This document shows, piece by piece, positions 1 through 6,005 of a stretch of DNA of 6,039 bases. This DNA is from an uncultured Flavobacteriales bacterium (GTDB taxonomy: Bacteria; Bacteroidota; Bacteroidia; Flavobacteriales; Crocinitomicaceae). Within the stretch, counting starts at the first letter, position 1. Every line of letters starts with the position of its first letter. The notes beneath the pieces are model-generated. The model did no database searches. It had not been told where the DNA came from and saw only the letters and a program-made list of their open reading frames with translations. The stretch is taken from contig CAMLET010000220.1 of the NCBI GenBank assembly GCA_946479125.1, positions 1 through 6,039 of the forward strand, written 5' to 3'. The position numbers and the translations under genes were made by a program.

Positions 1-1707
1 GGAGGGCGTGTCTGTAATTTGTTTGTCGATGTCGACTGTTGGTTTAAAAAGTGTGACAACGGGTTGGTTCAGTTCTGCCGCTTCCGATTCCACATATTTG
101 AAACTTTCACGCTCGTATTCCTCCACATTGTATTGATTCAAATCGTTACTCAAACTAACATGAAGTGCTGTAATACTTGCGTTTTCCTGCGATTTTTTAA
201 TAAAACTGTTCGCTAATCGAAGCAAGGTTCTTCCGCGTTCTGCACTTCCGAAGGAAACCAAAATGTTGTATTTTGTTGAAGGTGCATGGTCAGTTTCACC
301 ATTAGATTTTTCGGGTATCAGCCAGTTGATTAAATCCAGAATTGGTCCGGTCATGAAGGTAGTGACCAATGCCATGATCACCATCATTGCGAAAACTTCA
401 TTGCTCAGAATGTGGAGATCTTTACCAATGTTCAGTACAACCAATTCCATTAATCCACGAGTATTCATCAATGCGCCAATGATCAAACTATCTTTCCAGG
501 ATTGACCCACGAAACGAGCTGCCAATGCCGAACCAAAGAATTTTCCAATTACAGCAACGGCGATGATTAGACCTGTGATCAACCAAAGATGTGTTCCGTT
601 TAATAAACCGATATCCGTTCTCAATCCTGTAAAAACAAAGAACAACGGAAGCAGAAGAACCAATGAAACATCTTCTACCTTTTCAATGAAGATGGCTCTG
701 AAATTGAGGTTGATCGGCATGATAACACCTGCCAGGAATGCTCCGAACAAGGCGTGGATTCCGATTACCTCAGTTACGTATGCTGAACTGATCAGTGTAA
801 TGAAAAAGATGGCAACAACCGGTTTACTCAAACTCTCTTTGTTGGAATACTTCTCTCCCAAACGCGCAAGGAAAGGACGAACCAACTTGAGCATTAGAAA
901 GACATATCCGATGGCCAATAGAATAATGTAAAACGAACTAAGAACCGAGCCAGCTTTTGCAATTACAATAACAACTGCAAGAATACACCAGGCTGTAATA
1001 TCATCTGCTGCTGCACATGTGATAACAATGTTCCCTAATTTTGTGCGATTCAAACCGCGTTCCTGAACAATTCTGGCCAAAACAGGGAAGGCAGTAATGC
1101 TCATGGCAATTCCGCAGAATAAGGCAAAAGCAAGAAATGGAATGTTTTCCGGTCCGAATTCCGGATAGATAAACCAAGCCAAACCAACTCCAAGTGTGAA
1201 TGGGAAAATGATACTGGCATGGCTAATGACAATTGCATCATTCGCTTTGTTCTTTACCGTTTTCAAATCCAGTTCCATTCCGACCACGAACATGAAAAGA
1301 ATCAGACCAATTTGACTCAGGAACTTAAGGTTGTTCATTGAAGTTTCCGGGAAAAGAAATGTGCTGAAATGTGGAAACCAATGACCGATGATGGTTGGTC
1401 CGAGGACAATTCCGGCAATAATTTCACCGATTACGGAAGGTTGACCGATTTTCTTGAAAAAGAACCCGAAAATCCTTGCGAGAATAATGATGGTTATTAT
1501 TTGAAGTAATAAAATGGCTAACGGATGCGTTAGGTTTTCATAGTATGTATCTAGAAACTGATGCCAGGTTGATGCACTTGCTTCAGGTTTAAACGCTGTT
1601 AACTTTCCTTTTTCAAGTGAACTCCCTGAAACTATAATTCCAAAGATCACCGCAGCCAAACCACCAATGGTTACCACGTAAAACAAAAGATTCTTCAGGT
1701 TCTTCAT
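1..1707 (-). CDS. CPA2-family cation:proton antiporter, 3' end beyond window
   Basis: This is an inner-membrane Na+/H+ or K+/H+ exchanger of the CPA2 (Kef/CHX-like) group. The first 569 codons are present and the frame is still open at the window edge. An N-terminal hydrophobic helix (about residues 7-27) and a roughly 35-residue extracytoplasmic stretch precede the transporter core at about 60-465. Core motifs are GQPSVIGEIIAGIVLGP (88-104), FMFVVGMELDL (139-148), SITAFPVLARIVQERGL (203-219), the ion-binding pair D235-D236 in AADDITAW, GIHALFGAFLAG (316-327) and NTRGLMELVVLNIG (415-428). From about 480 (YNILVSFGSAERGRTLLRLA) a soluble cytoplasmic domain begins that resembles the universal-stress-protein fold common at the C-terminus of such antiporters. 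The ATG at 1705-1707 is the only sensible start, preceded by an A-rich leader. The extra N-terminal helix and the core resemble plant CHX exchangers more than KefC. Ion specificity cannot be read from the sequence. No glutathione-gating KefC features are visible in the part present. Confidence 0.93.
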   Translation of the reverse strand, partial: MKNLKNLLFYVVTIGGLAAVIFGIIVSGSSLEKGKLTAFKPEASASTWHQFLDTYYENLTHPLAILLLQIITIIILARIFGFFFKKIGQPSVIGEIIAGIVLGPTIIGHWFPHFSTFLFPETSMNNLKFLSQIGLILFMFVVGMELDLKTVKNKANDAIVISHASIIFPFTLGVGLAWFIYPEFGPENIPFLAFALFCGIAMSITAFPVLARIVQERGLNRTKLGNIVITCAAADDITAWCILAVVIVIAKAGSVLSSFYIILLAIGYVFLMLKLVRPFLARLGEKYSNKESLSKPVVAIFFITLISSAYVTEVIGIHALFGAFLAGVIMPINLNFRAIFIEKVEDVSLVLLLPLFFVFTGLRTDIGLLNGTHLWLITGLIIAVAVIGKFFGSALAARFVGQSWKDSLIIGALMNTRGLMELVVLNIGKDLHILSNEVFAMMVIMALVTTFMTGPILDLINWLIPEKSNGETDHAPSTKYNILVSFGSAERGRTLLRLANSFIKKSQENASITALHVSLSNDLNQYNVEEYERESFKYVESEAAELNQPVVTLFKPTVDIDKQITDTPS

Positions 1708-1720
1708 CCGTTTTTTTTGA

Positions 1721-1728
1721 CAAAATTA
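1721..1728 (-). promoter_or_regulatory. Candidate -7 promoter element for the antiporter
   Basis: Read on the minus strand this is TAATTTTG, an exact match to the Bacteroidota -7 consensus TAnnTTTG, and it lies 13 nt before the antiporter ATG. A weak TTA stands near the -33 position instead of TTG. The implied leader is only about 8 nt, which is short. The match is eight bases in AT-rich DNA, so chance is a real possibility. Confidence 0.33.
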
Positions 1729-1738
1729 CCTAAGGAAT

Positions 1739-1759
1739 TGAGCTATAACTTATGGCTCA
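1739..1759. promoter_or_regulatory. 21 bp near-perfect palindrome, possible operator
   Basis: The halves TGAGC and GCTCA flank ATAA/TTAT around one central base, with a single mismatched pair, so 9 of 10 pairs match. It lies in the gap between the response-regulator stop and the antiporter start, just upstream of the candidate -7 element and overlapping where a -33 element would fall. No T-run follows on either strand, so it is not an intrinsic terminator. A dimeric repressor or activator site fits best. It does not look like a LytTR site, since that family binds direct repeats. Confidence 0.4.
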
Positions 1760-1801
1760 GATTGAAATGTAATGAAAAGGGGAATTGATGGAATGAAATC
1801 C

Positions 1802-2527
1802 TCAGCTCTTATTTTCGAAGTATGAAATCACACCTTTTCTATAGTTTTCGCTCATGATGAAGGTTCTGATTTTTCCAGTTTCAGTTTTGAGTGTGCTGAA
1901 CAATTGATCGCCGTTATAACCTTGTAAAAAGCGTGAATTGAAAAGTTCGCCTTTTGAAATGCGGATAAAATTTTCAGATGTCATTTCTTCAAGTAAAAGC
2001 TGAAAAGATTTGTTTTTAATGACCTCTGTGTTTCCGTTTTTTAGAAGTATCAGTTTGTCTCTGCTGTCCAATGTATTCGCTGAGAATGAAACAATTTCAC
2101 TGCACAGGAAAGTCATTTTTCCTTTCGCCGTAGCTGCATTCCATTTTACTTCAGTTGTAGACGATTGTAGAACATCAATTGCCTTACGAATTGCTTTTGT
2201 AAGACGTTCCAATTGAACCGGCTTTTTCAAATAGTCAATGGCGTCTACATCGAAAGCATCTACAGCATATTCGTTATGTGCTGTTGTAAAAATGACTGGT
2301 ATTCCCTTAAGTTTTGCTGCGACCTCTAATCCGGTAAATGTTGGCATCACTACGTCTGAAATAAGGAAATCGAAACGAAGATTGGGAAGTTCAGAAAGGA
2401 AGATTTCCGGATCATTAAACGCTTTTACCACTTGGATTTCAGGAAGCTGTTCGCATAATGTTCGAATGTACGACAAAGCCAAAAGTTCATCATCCAACAA
2501 AACACAATTATAGATTTTACTAGCCAT
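1802..2527 (-). CDS. LytTR-family response regulator
   Basis: A cytoplasmic two-component response regulator of 241 residues, the usual length for the LytR/AlgR group. The receiver domain covers about 5-120: acidic pair D12-D13 (LLDDE), phospho-acceptor D58 in LISDVVMP, the switch threonine T81 or T82 in VIFTTAHNEYAVDAF, and K102 in the YLKKP motif. A linker leads to a LytTR DNA-binding domain at about 130-238. It keeps the landmarks EIVSFSA, NFIRISKGELFNSRFL and the C-terminal SENYRKGV stretch, although the usual FIRIHKS-type core is altered to FIRISKGE. The ATG overlaps the kinase stop as ATGGCTAG, an 8 bp overlap that implies translational coupling. Phosphorylation by the adjacent kinase is inferred from that arrangement. 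LytTR regulators typically bind paired direct repeats upstream of targets; I did not find a convincing pair here, so its targets are unknown. Confidence 0.93.
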   Translation of the reverse strand: MASKIYNCVLLDDELLALSYIRTLCEQLPEIQVVKAFNDPEIFLSELPNLRFDFLISDVVMPTFTGLEVAAKLKGIPVIFTTAHNEYAVDAFDVDAIDYLKKPVQLERLTKAIRKAIDVLQSSTTEVKWNAATAKGKMTFLCSEIVSFSANTLDSRDKLILLKNGNTEVIKNKSFQLLLEEMTSENFIRISKGELFNSRFLQGYNGDQLFSTLKTETGKIRTFIMSENYRKGVISYFENKS

Positions 2528-3245
2528 TCAATTCCAGTTTTAGAATTGCATGATAAACATCTCCTTCAGTATTGAAACGAAGTTCATGAGAATTTGGATA
2601 GGCAATTTGCAGACGTTCTTGCAGGTTTTGAATTCCAAGTCCGCTTTTTTCCTTCTTCAAAGGTGTTCGCTGCGAAATTCGGTTTGAAACCTCAAGTTGA
2701 AACGATTTATCCTTCAATTGAAAATGAATGGAAATGAACGATTCCTGTTTCTGGAAATCGGTATGTTTGAAAGCGTTTTCTATCAGATCGACAGTAATAA
2801 GCGGCAGAATTTTACATTGCTGAAGTTCATCCGAATCTTTTGGGATAGAATTTCGAACCCGCAAATCAAACAAAGGACTCAATTTCATTCTATTGATCTC
2901 AATGAAGTTGGCTGCAAAATCCATTTCTTCCGATAAACTTACCAGCGGATTGTCACTGTCGTAAAGGATGTAATCTAAAACTCCGGAAAGTTTATCCATG
3001 GAGTAGTAGGTTTGGTATGCGTGTGATTGAATAGAATTCAATGCGTTTTTGAAAAGATGTGGATTGAGTTTGTATCGAAGTGATTTCAATTCACCAGCAT
3101 TCATCATGGCGTTCAGCTCATGGTTGCGTTCCATGTGCCGACTAAGTTCCTGCTTGTTTTGCTTGAGTTGAGTTCTGAGAATAAACACGTAGATGGTCAG
3201 CGCCAACACAAGTACTATACATGAAAAAAGTAGAACTGCTGTCAT
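2520..3245 (-). CDS. LytS/YehU-type sensor histidine kinase, one TM helix, no sensor domain
   Basis: A membrane-anchored histidine kinase of the His_kinase (LytS/YehU) family, 241 residues. One hydrophobic helix (about 4-23) is followed by a basic, coiled-coil-prone stretch (24-58). The histidine box is LNPHLFKNALNSI with H63 as the probable phosphorylated residue; the common form is NPHFLFNALN. The HATPase_c domain shows the N-box LIENAFKH (154-161, N157) and the G-box SGLGIQNLQERL (201-212). There is no periplasmic loop, PAS, GAF, TPR or 7TM input domain, so it is much smaller than E. coli YehU/BtsS or staphylococcal LytS. The signal must come through the membrane helix, the coiled coil or a partner protein. 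It overlaps the response regulator by 8 bp. Upstream, 56 bp separate it from the repeat-protein array, with no convincing terminator or promoter in between, so read-through from the array is possible. Confidence 0.92.
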   Translation of the reverse strand: MTAVLLFSCIVLVLALTIYVFILRTQLKQNKQELSRHMERNHELNAMMNAGELKSLRYKLNPHLFKNALNSIQSHAYQTYYSMDKLSGVLDYILYDSDNPLVSLSEEMDFAANFIEINRMKLSPLFDLRVRNSIPKDSDELQQCKILPLITVDLIENAFKHTDFQKQESFISIHFQLKDKSFQLEVSNRISQRTPLKKEKSGLGIQNLQERLQIAYPNSHELRFNTEGDVYHAILKLELNG

Positions 3246-3301
3246 GATTCAAATTCAAGTCGAAGGTAGTGGTTTTATCGTAAGAAATGAGTTTCTTTAT
3301 C

Positions 3302-4162
3302 CTACTTAGGTGAAGCGTTTCTGTAGGTCTTCATTTTTAAGAGTATGCCATTTTCATCGTAAAGGTATTCTTTACCATAAAGCATTACTCCGTTTTCAAA
3401 AACACCATCCAGCCAAATTTCACCAGCTTCATTGAATATTTTGTGATAACCAACGGGTAGTTTTTCTTTAGTAAGGTATCCAGGTTTTCCTAATAGATTA
3501 GGACGTTTATTATCCTCTACTTCTTTTTTTGGTATTGAATGCAAGGGGTGAATGGCCGAGAACATCTTTGTATCAATGATTCCACCGCCAGACCCGTAAT
3601 AAATAATTTCTTTCAAGTCCTCATTGTTCCAGTAGCGGTAAGCGGTATCAATAGGAACTCCGTTTTTGGCTTTATAACTTAATTCCAGCTTTCCGTTTTC
3701 ATAATAATAGTTTACAATTCCGTCTTCTTTTCCGTTTTCGTTGAACCAGGCTTCCCTGTCTAATTTACCGTTGGAATAAAAGCGTTTGAGTGAATCAAGC
3801 TGAAGGTTTCTAGAGAAGGTTCCGACTTCTTTCAACTGACCGTTAGACCAATATTTTGTATAATTTCCTTTGGGACGATTGTTCTCGTAATTACCAATTA
3901 CTCTTATGGTTTTCCCGTCATTATGATAAAAAGTCCACGGTCCTTCTCTTTTATCGTTGATGAAATTTCCTTCACGAACTTTTCCTGAATCTGGAATTCC
4001 TGTTTCAGGAAGGTCTTTTCCGTAATAGATCCAATGTCCCTGTTTGTAGTTATTGATGTCTCTTTGATTTACTTTTTCTTGTGCAAAAAGAGGAGAGGTG
4101 GATAAGAATCCCATCATGAAAATCAAGGTAATTTTATGATATGTCAAATTAAAGCTGACCAT
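3302..4162 (-). CDS. Exported MORN-variant (YwqK-like) repeat protein, last in array
   Basis: A secreted or periplasmic repeat protein of 286 residues; function unknown. The signal peptide (about 1-28) ends in LFAQ and has no lipobox cysteine. MORN_2-type repeats run from about 40 to 175: KQGHWIYYGKD (40-50), REGPWTFYHNDGK (72-84), PKGNYTKYWSNGQLKEVG (97-114), RFYSNGKLDREAWF (127-140), EDGIVNYYYENGKLELSY (146-163). A linker unlike those of its paralogues (about 188-240) leads to the conserved C-terminal module with EIWLDGVFENG (248-258) and GKEYLYDENGILLK (263-276). It ends in ASPK and lacks the final DGQL-type tail of the upstream copies. Its ATG lies inside the last codons of the preceding gene (14 bp overlap). 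M16 or M17 are possible later starts but would cut the signal peptide short. It is the most diverged member: EGNFINDKREGPW replaces EGNYVDDRKEGTW. Databases often label such proteins YwqK-family antitoxin; export argues against taking that literally. Confidence 0.88.
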   Translation of the reverse strand: MVSFNLTYHKITLIFMMGFLSTSPLFAQEKVNQRDINNYKQGHWIYYGKDLPETGIPDSGKVREGNFINDKREGPWTFYHNDGKTIRVIGNYENNRPKGNYTKYWSNGQLKEVGTFSRNLQLDSLKRFYSNGKLDREAWFNENGKEDGIVNYYYENGKLELSYKAKNGVPIDTAYRYWNNEDLKEIIYYGSGGGIIDTKMFSAIHPLHSIPKKEVEDNKRPNLLGKPGYLTKEKLPVGYHKIFNEAGEIWLDGVFENGVMLYGKEYLYDENGILLKMKTYRNASPK

Positions 4163-5039
4163 CGTAAATGTGTTTTCCTTCTTTGTAAATACGAACTTTC
4201 AACAAAATGCCATCCCGATCATAGACATATTCTTTTCCATCCCAAAGCTGGCCATTTTTAAAGATTCCATCTTGCCAAATTTCATTGTCGCCATTGTAAA
4301 TCTTATTGTAGCTTTCTTTTTTAAATGGAATTCCGTTGGTATTTGGTTCGTCTTGTATTTCTGTTGGAGGACGGCAGTCTCCGGTTGTAGGTTCTGTTTT
4401 CGGAACCGATGTTGGTCCACAAACTGATGGCTCGGCCTGGAAGGAAATTTGTTTTCCTCGTGCATCGTAATGATAAGCGTTGTATGGAACTCCGTTTTTT
4501 GCCTCGTAGGTAAATTCCAATTGACCATTGGAGTGATAGAAGTTTACACGACCATCTTCTTTTCCGTTTTGGTTGAACCACGCTTCGTATTCCAGTTGTC
4601 CATTCTCATAGAAGCGATGCAGAGAATCGAGCGATTTGTTCTTTTCATAATTTCCGGTTTCACGTGTTTTTCCGTTGGGCCAGAATTTGATGTATTTTCC
4701 TTTTGGGTGGTTGTTTTCGTATTCACCAATTAATTTGGGTGTTTTTCCATCCTCATGGTATTTGATCCATGTTCCTTCTTTTCGATCGTCAACATAGTTG
4801 CCTTCCTGAAGTTTTAGTGAATCCACCTTTTTACCGCTAGCATCAGTAATGTAAGTATAGGCAACATAATAACCCGTAAACGGCGGACTGGATTCTTTTA
4901 GTTCTTTTGGTGGTTCTTGTCCGTAAACAATCCATTTTCCTTGTTTTTTGTTCAGAGAATCAGCAGGAATTAACGTGTCTTGGGAGAAAAGACGCAAGCT
5001 TAATAAAAGAAGGATGCTGTTTAGAACAAGTTTGATCAT
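4149..5039 (-). CDS. Exported MORN-variant (YwqK-like) repeat protein, middle of array
   Basis: A 296-residue exported repeat protein of unknown function. The signal peptide is MIKLVLNSILLLLSLRLFSQ with predicted cleavage before D21. Repeats: KKQGKWIVYGQE (31-42), a 25-residue insertion rich in S, P and Y (about 45-75) absent from its paralogues, EGNYVDDRKEGTWIKYHEDG (79-98), PKGKYIKFWPNGKTRETG (112-129), RFYENGQLEYEAWF (142-155) and EDGRVNFYHSNGQLEFTYEA (161-180). The linker (about 200-240) is rich in P and T, with C207 and C222, which could pair as a disulfide. The C-terminal module is EIWQDGIFKNGQ (253-264) then GKEYVYDRDGILLK (268-281), ending DGQL. I place the start at 5039 because MIKL matches the next paralogue's start and leaves a 7 bp gap to the upstream stop. 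An in-frame ATG at 5060 (303 residues) would overlap that stop by 14 bp, as in the downstream gene, and is a serious alternative. The frame extends open further upstream, but that part lies inside the preceding gene. Confidence 0.88.
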   Translation of the reverse strand: MIKLVLNSILLLLSLRLFSQDTLIPADSLNKKQGKWIVYGQEPPKELKESSPPFTGYYVAYTYITDASGKKVDSLKLQEGNYVDDRKEGTWIKYHEDGKTPKLIGEYENNHPKGKYIKFWPNGKTRETGNYEKNKSLDSLHRFYENGQLEYEAWFNQNGKEDGRVNFYHSNGQLEFTYEAKNGVPYNAYHYDARGKQISFQAEPSVCGPTSVPKTEPTTGDCRPPTEIQDEPNTNGIPFKKESYNKIYNGDNEIWQDGIFKNGQLWDGKEYVYDRDGILLKVRIYKEGKHIYDGQL

Positions 5040-5046
5040 TTTCGTA

Positions 5047-5994
5047 TTAAAGACGTCCATTTGAATGATATGTCCCCGATTTAAAAATGTAAACACTTAT
5101 AAGTATTCCGTCTCTGTCATAAACATATTGTTTACCGTCGTAAAGCTGACTATTTCTAAATTGACCATCAAGCCAGATTTCGTTATCGCTGTTGTACACT
5201 TTGTTATAACCATCGGGTTTAAAGGGAGTGCTGCGCGTATTCGGATTACCAGGAGTAATCGGAAGCGGAACGTTTTTATCTGAAGTGCTTTTGACCAAGG
5301 TGTCGGGAGTGCCATCCCACTTGTAAGTATATTCTGTAGAATAATATCCAAGGCCGCGTATTAATGAATCCGTACCAGTGTTTTTCTCAAATACGCCACT
5401 TTCTCGTACTTCTCCGGTTTGCCAGTATTTTACATACTTTCCGCAAGGGCGATTATTGACATATTCACCTTTGACCTTTGGCGTTTTTCCGTCATCGTGA
5501 TACTTGATCCAGGTTCCTTCTTTTCTGTCATCGATGTAATTTCCTTCTTCCACTTTTCCATCTGGAACAATTCCAGATTCTGGTCTGTCTTTTCCAAAAT
5601 AAATCCAGTGGCCTTGCTTTCTGCCTTTATCATCAATAAAGTTGAGTGTGTCGGATGCGTTGTTTTGAGAAGTCTTAACCGTATCGTCTACTTCGGATGG
5701 CCAATACCAAGTGCAATTACTCTGAGGACGATTGTTTTTGAATTCGCCTGTTGTCTTTGGTGTTTTTCCGTCTAGTTCATATTTGATCCAGGTTCCTTCT
5801 TTTCTGTCATCAACATAATTTCCTTCTTGTACTTTTCCATCAGCAGGAATTCCTGAATTTGGCATGTCTTTACCGTAGAAAATCCAGTGACCTTGTTTAC
5901 GACCATTTTCATCAGTGAAATTCAATTTTTCCTGAGCAAATAAGTTCTTGCCAAGCAGAATGAACAATATGATAGGTAGTAGAAGTTTAATCAT
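5047..5994 (-). CDS. Exported MORN-variant repeat protein with internal duplication
   Basis: A 315-residue exported repeat protein of unknown function. The signal peptide (1-21) ends in LFAQ before E22. Residues 22-98 and 115-191 are two copies of one 77-residue block, about 52 identical positions in my hand alignment. Each contains GRKQGHWI, a GKDxPxSGI turn, EGNY(V/I)DDRKEGTWIKY, DGKTPK and NNRP, and each ends in YW. An S/D/N-rich spacer (99-114) joins them. After DSLIRGLGYYSTEYTYKWDGTP (209-230) comes a linker distinct from the other paralogues (about 231-257), then the C-terminal module EIWLDGQFRNSQ (272-283) and GKQYVYDRDGIL (287-298), ending NGRL. It lacks one of the RFYxNGQLExEAWF-type units present in the two downstream copies. 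The start follows the stop of the previous paralogue by 11 bp. An ATG 8 nt upstream is out of frame and stops at once. As in the others, no lipobox and no C-terminal type IX sorting domain are visible. Confidence 0.88.
   Translation of the reverse strand: MIKLLLPIILFILLGKNLFAQEKLNFTDENGRKQGHWIFYGKDMPNSGIPADGKVQEGNYVDDRKEGTWIKYELDGKTPKTTGEFKNNRPQSNCTWYWPSEVDDTVKTSQNNASDTLNFIDDKGRKQGHWIYFGKDRPESGIVPDGKVEEGNYIDDRKEGTWIKYHDDGKTPKVKGEYVNNRPCGKYVKYWQTGEVRESGVFEKNTGTDSLIRGLGYYSTEYTYKWDGTPDTLVKSTSDKNVPLPITPGNPNTRSTPFKPDGYNKVYNSDNEIWLDGQFRNSQLYDGKQYVYDRDGILISVYIFKSGTYHSNGRL
5422..5652 (-). repeat. Internal duplication, downstream copy (residues 115-191)
   Basis: This is the second copy of a 77-codon block inside the 5994-5047 gene, repeating the 5701-5931 copy with a period of 279 bp. 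By eye the DNA still matches at roughly three quarters of positions. The longest identical run I found is 29 bp, over the codons for the DDRKEGTWIK motif. The level of divergence says the duplication is not very recent. This copy has the fuller CGKYVKYW end, closer to the other array members. Confidence 0.85.
5701..5931 (-). repeat. Internal duplication, upstream copy (residues 22-98)
   Basis: This is the first copy of the duplicated block, starting right after the signal peptide cleavage site. It shares GRKQGHWI and DDRKEGTWIKY exactly with the second copy. Its end is altered (QSNCTWYW where other members have xGKYxKYW), so the final MORN-variant unit of this copy looks degenerate. Confidence 0.85.
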
Positions 5995-6005
5995 CTTTCA
6001 TAGGT

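Noticed and set aside
19..931. Open frames on the plus strand (19-216, 263-505, 563-931)
   Set aside because: They lie antisense to the antiporter, whose minus-strand frame shows continuous family motifs; they have no recognisable motifs of their own.
2010..2936. Plus-strand open frames opposite the response regulator and kinase
   Set aside because: They are shadows of well-supported two-component genes with intact catalytic motifs.
3282..3297. Inverted repeat AAGAAA/TTTCTT after the last array gene, as a terminator
   Set aside because: It is a six-pair, AT-rich stem with a four-base loop and no following T-run; too weak to call.
4120..4150. Frameshift at the start of the last array gene, since an alternative frame reads IIKL like the paralogues' MIKL
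   Set aside because: That frame stops within a few codons, and the annotated frame gives a complete signal peptide; the resemblance is short and in AT-rich DNA.
5040..5096. Extended N-terminus for the middle array gene (MFTFLNRGHII...)
   Set aside because: Positions 5047-5096 encode the conserved C-terminus of the preceding gene in another frame, and the extension would bury the signal peptide. Starts at 5039 or 5060 fit better.
4170..5775. Open frames on both strands inside the repeat-protein array
   Set aside because: They are alternative frames of the paralogues. Their apparent similarity to each other comes from the underlying duplicated DNA.
5422..5931. CRISPR-like or non-coding tandem repeat
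   Set aside because: The period is 279 bp, the divergence falls in a codon pattern and the reading frame is kept throughout, so it is a coding duplication.
3302..5994. Lipoprotein or type IX secretion assignment for the repeat proteins
   Set aside because: There is no cysteine at the signal peptide cleavage sites and no C-terminal sorting domain; the proteins end shortly after the GIL module.
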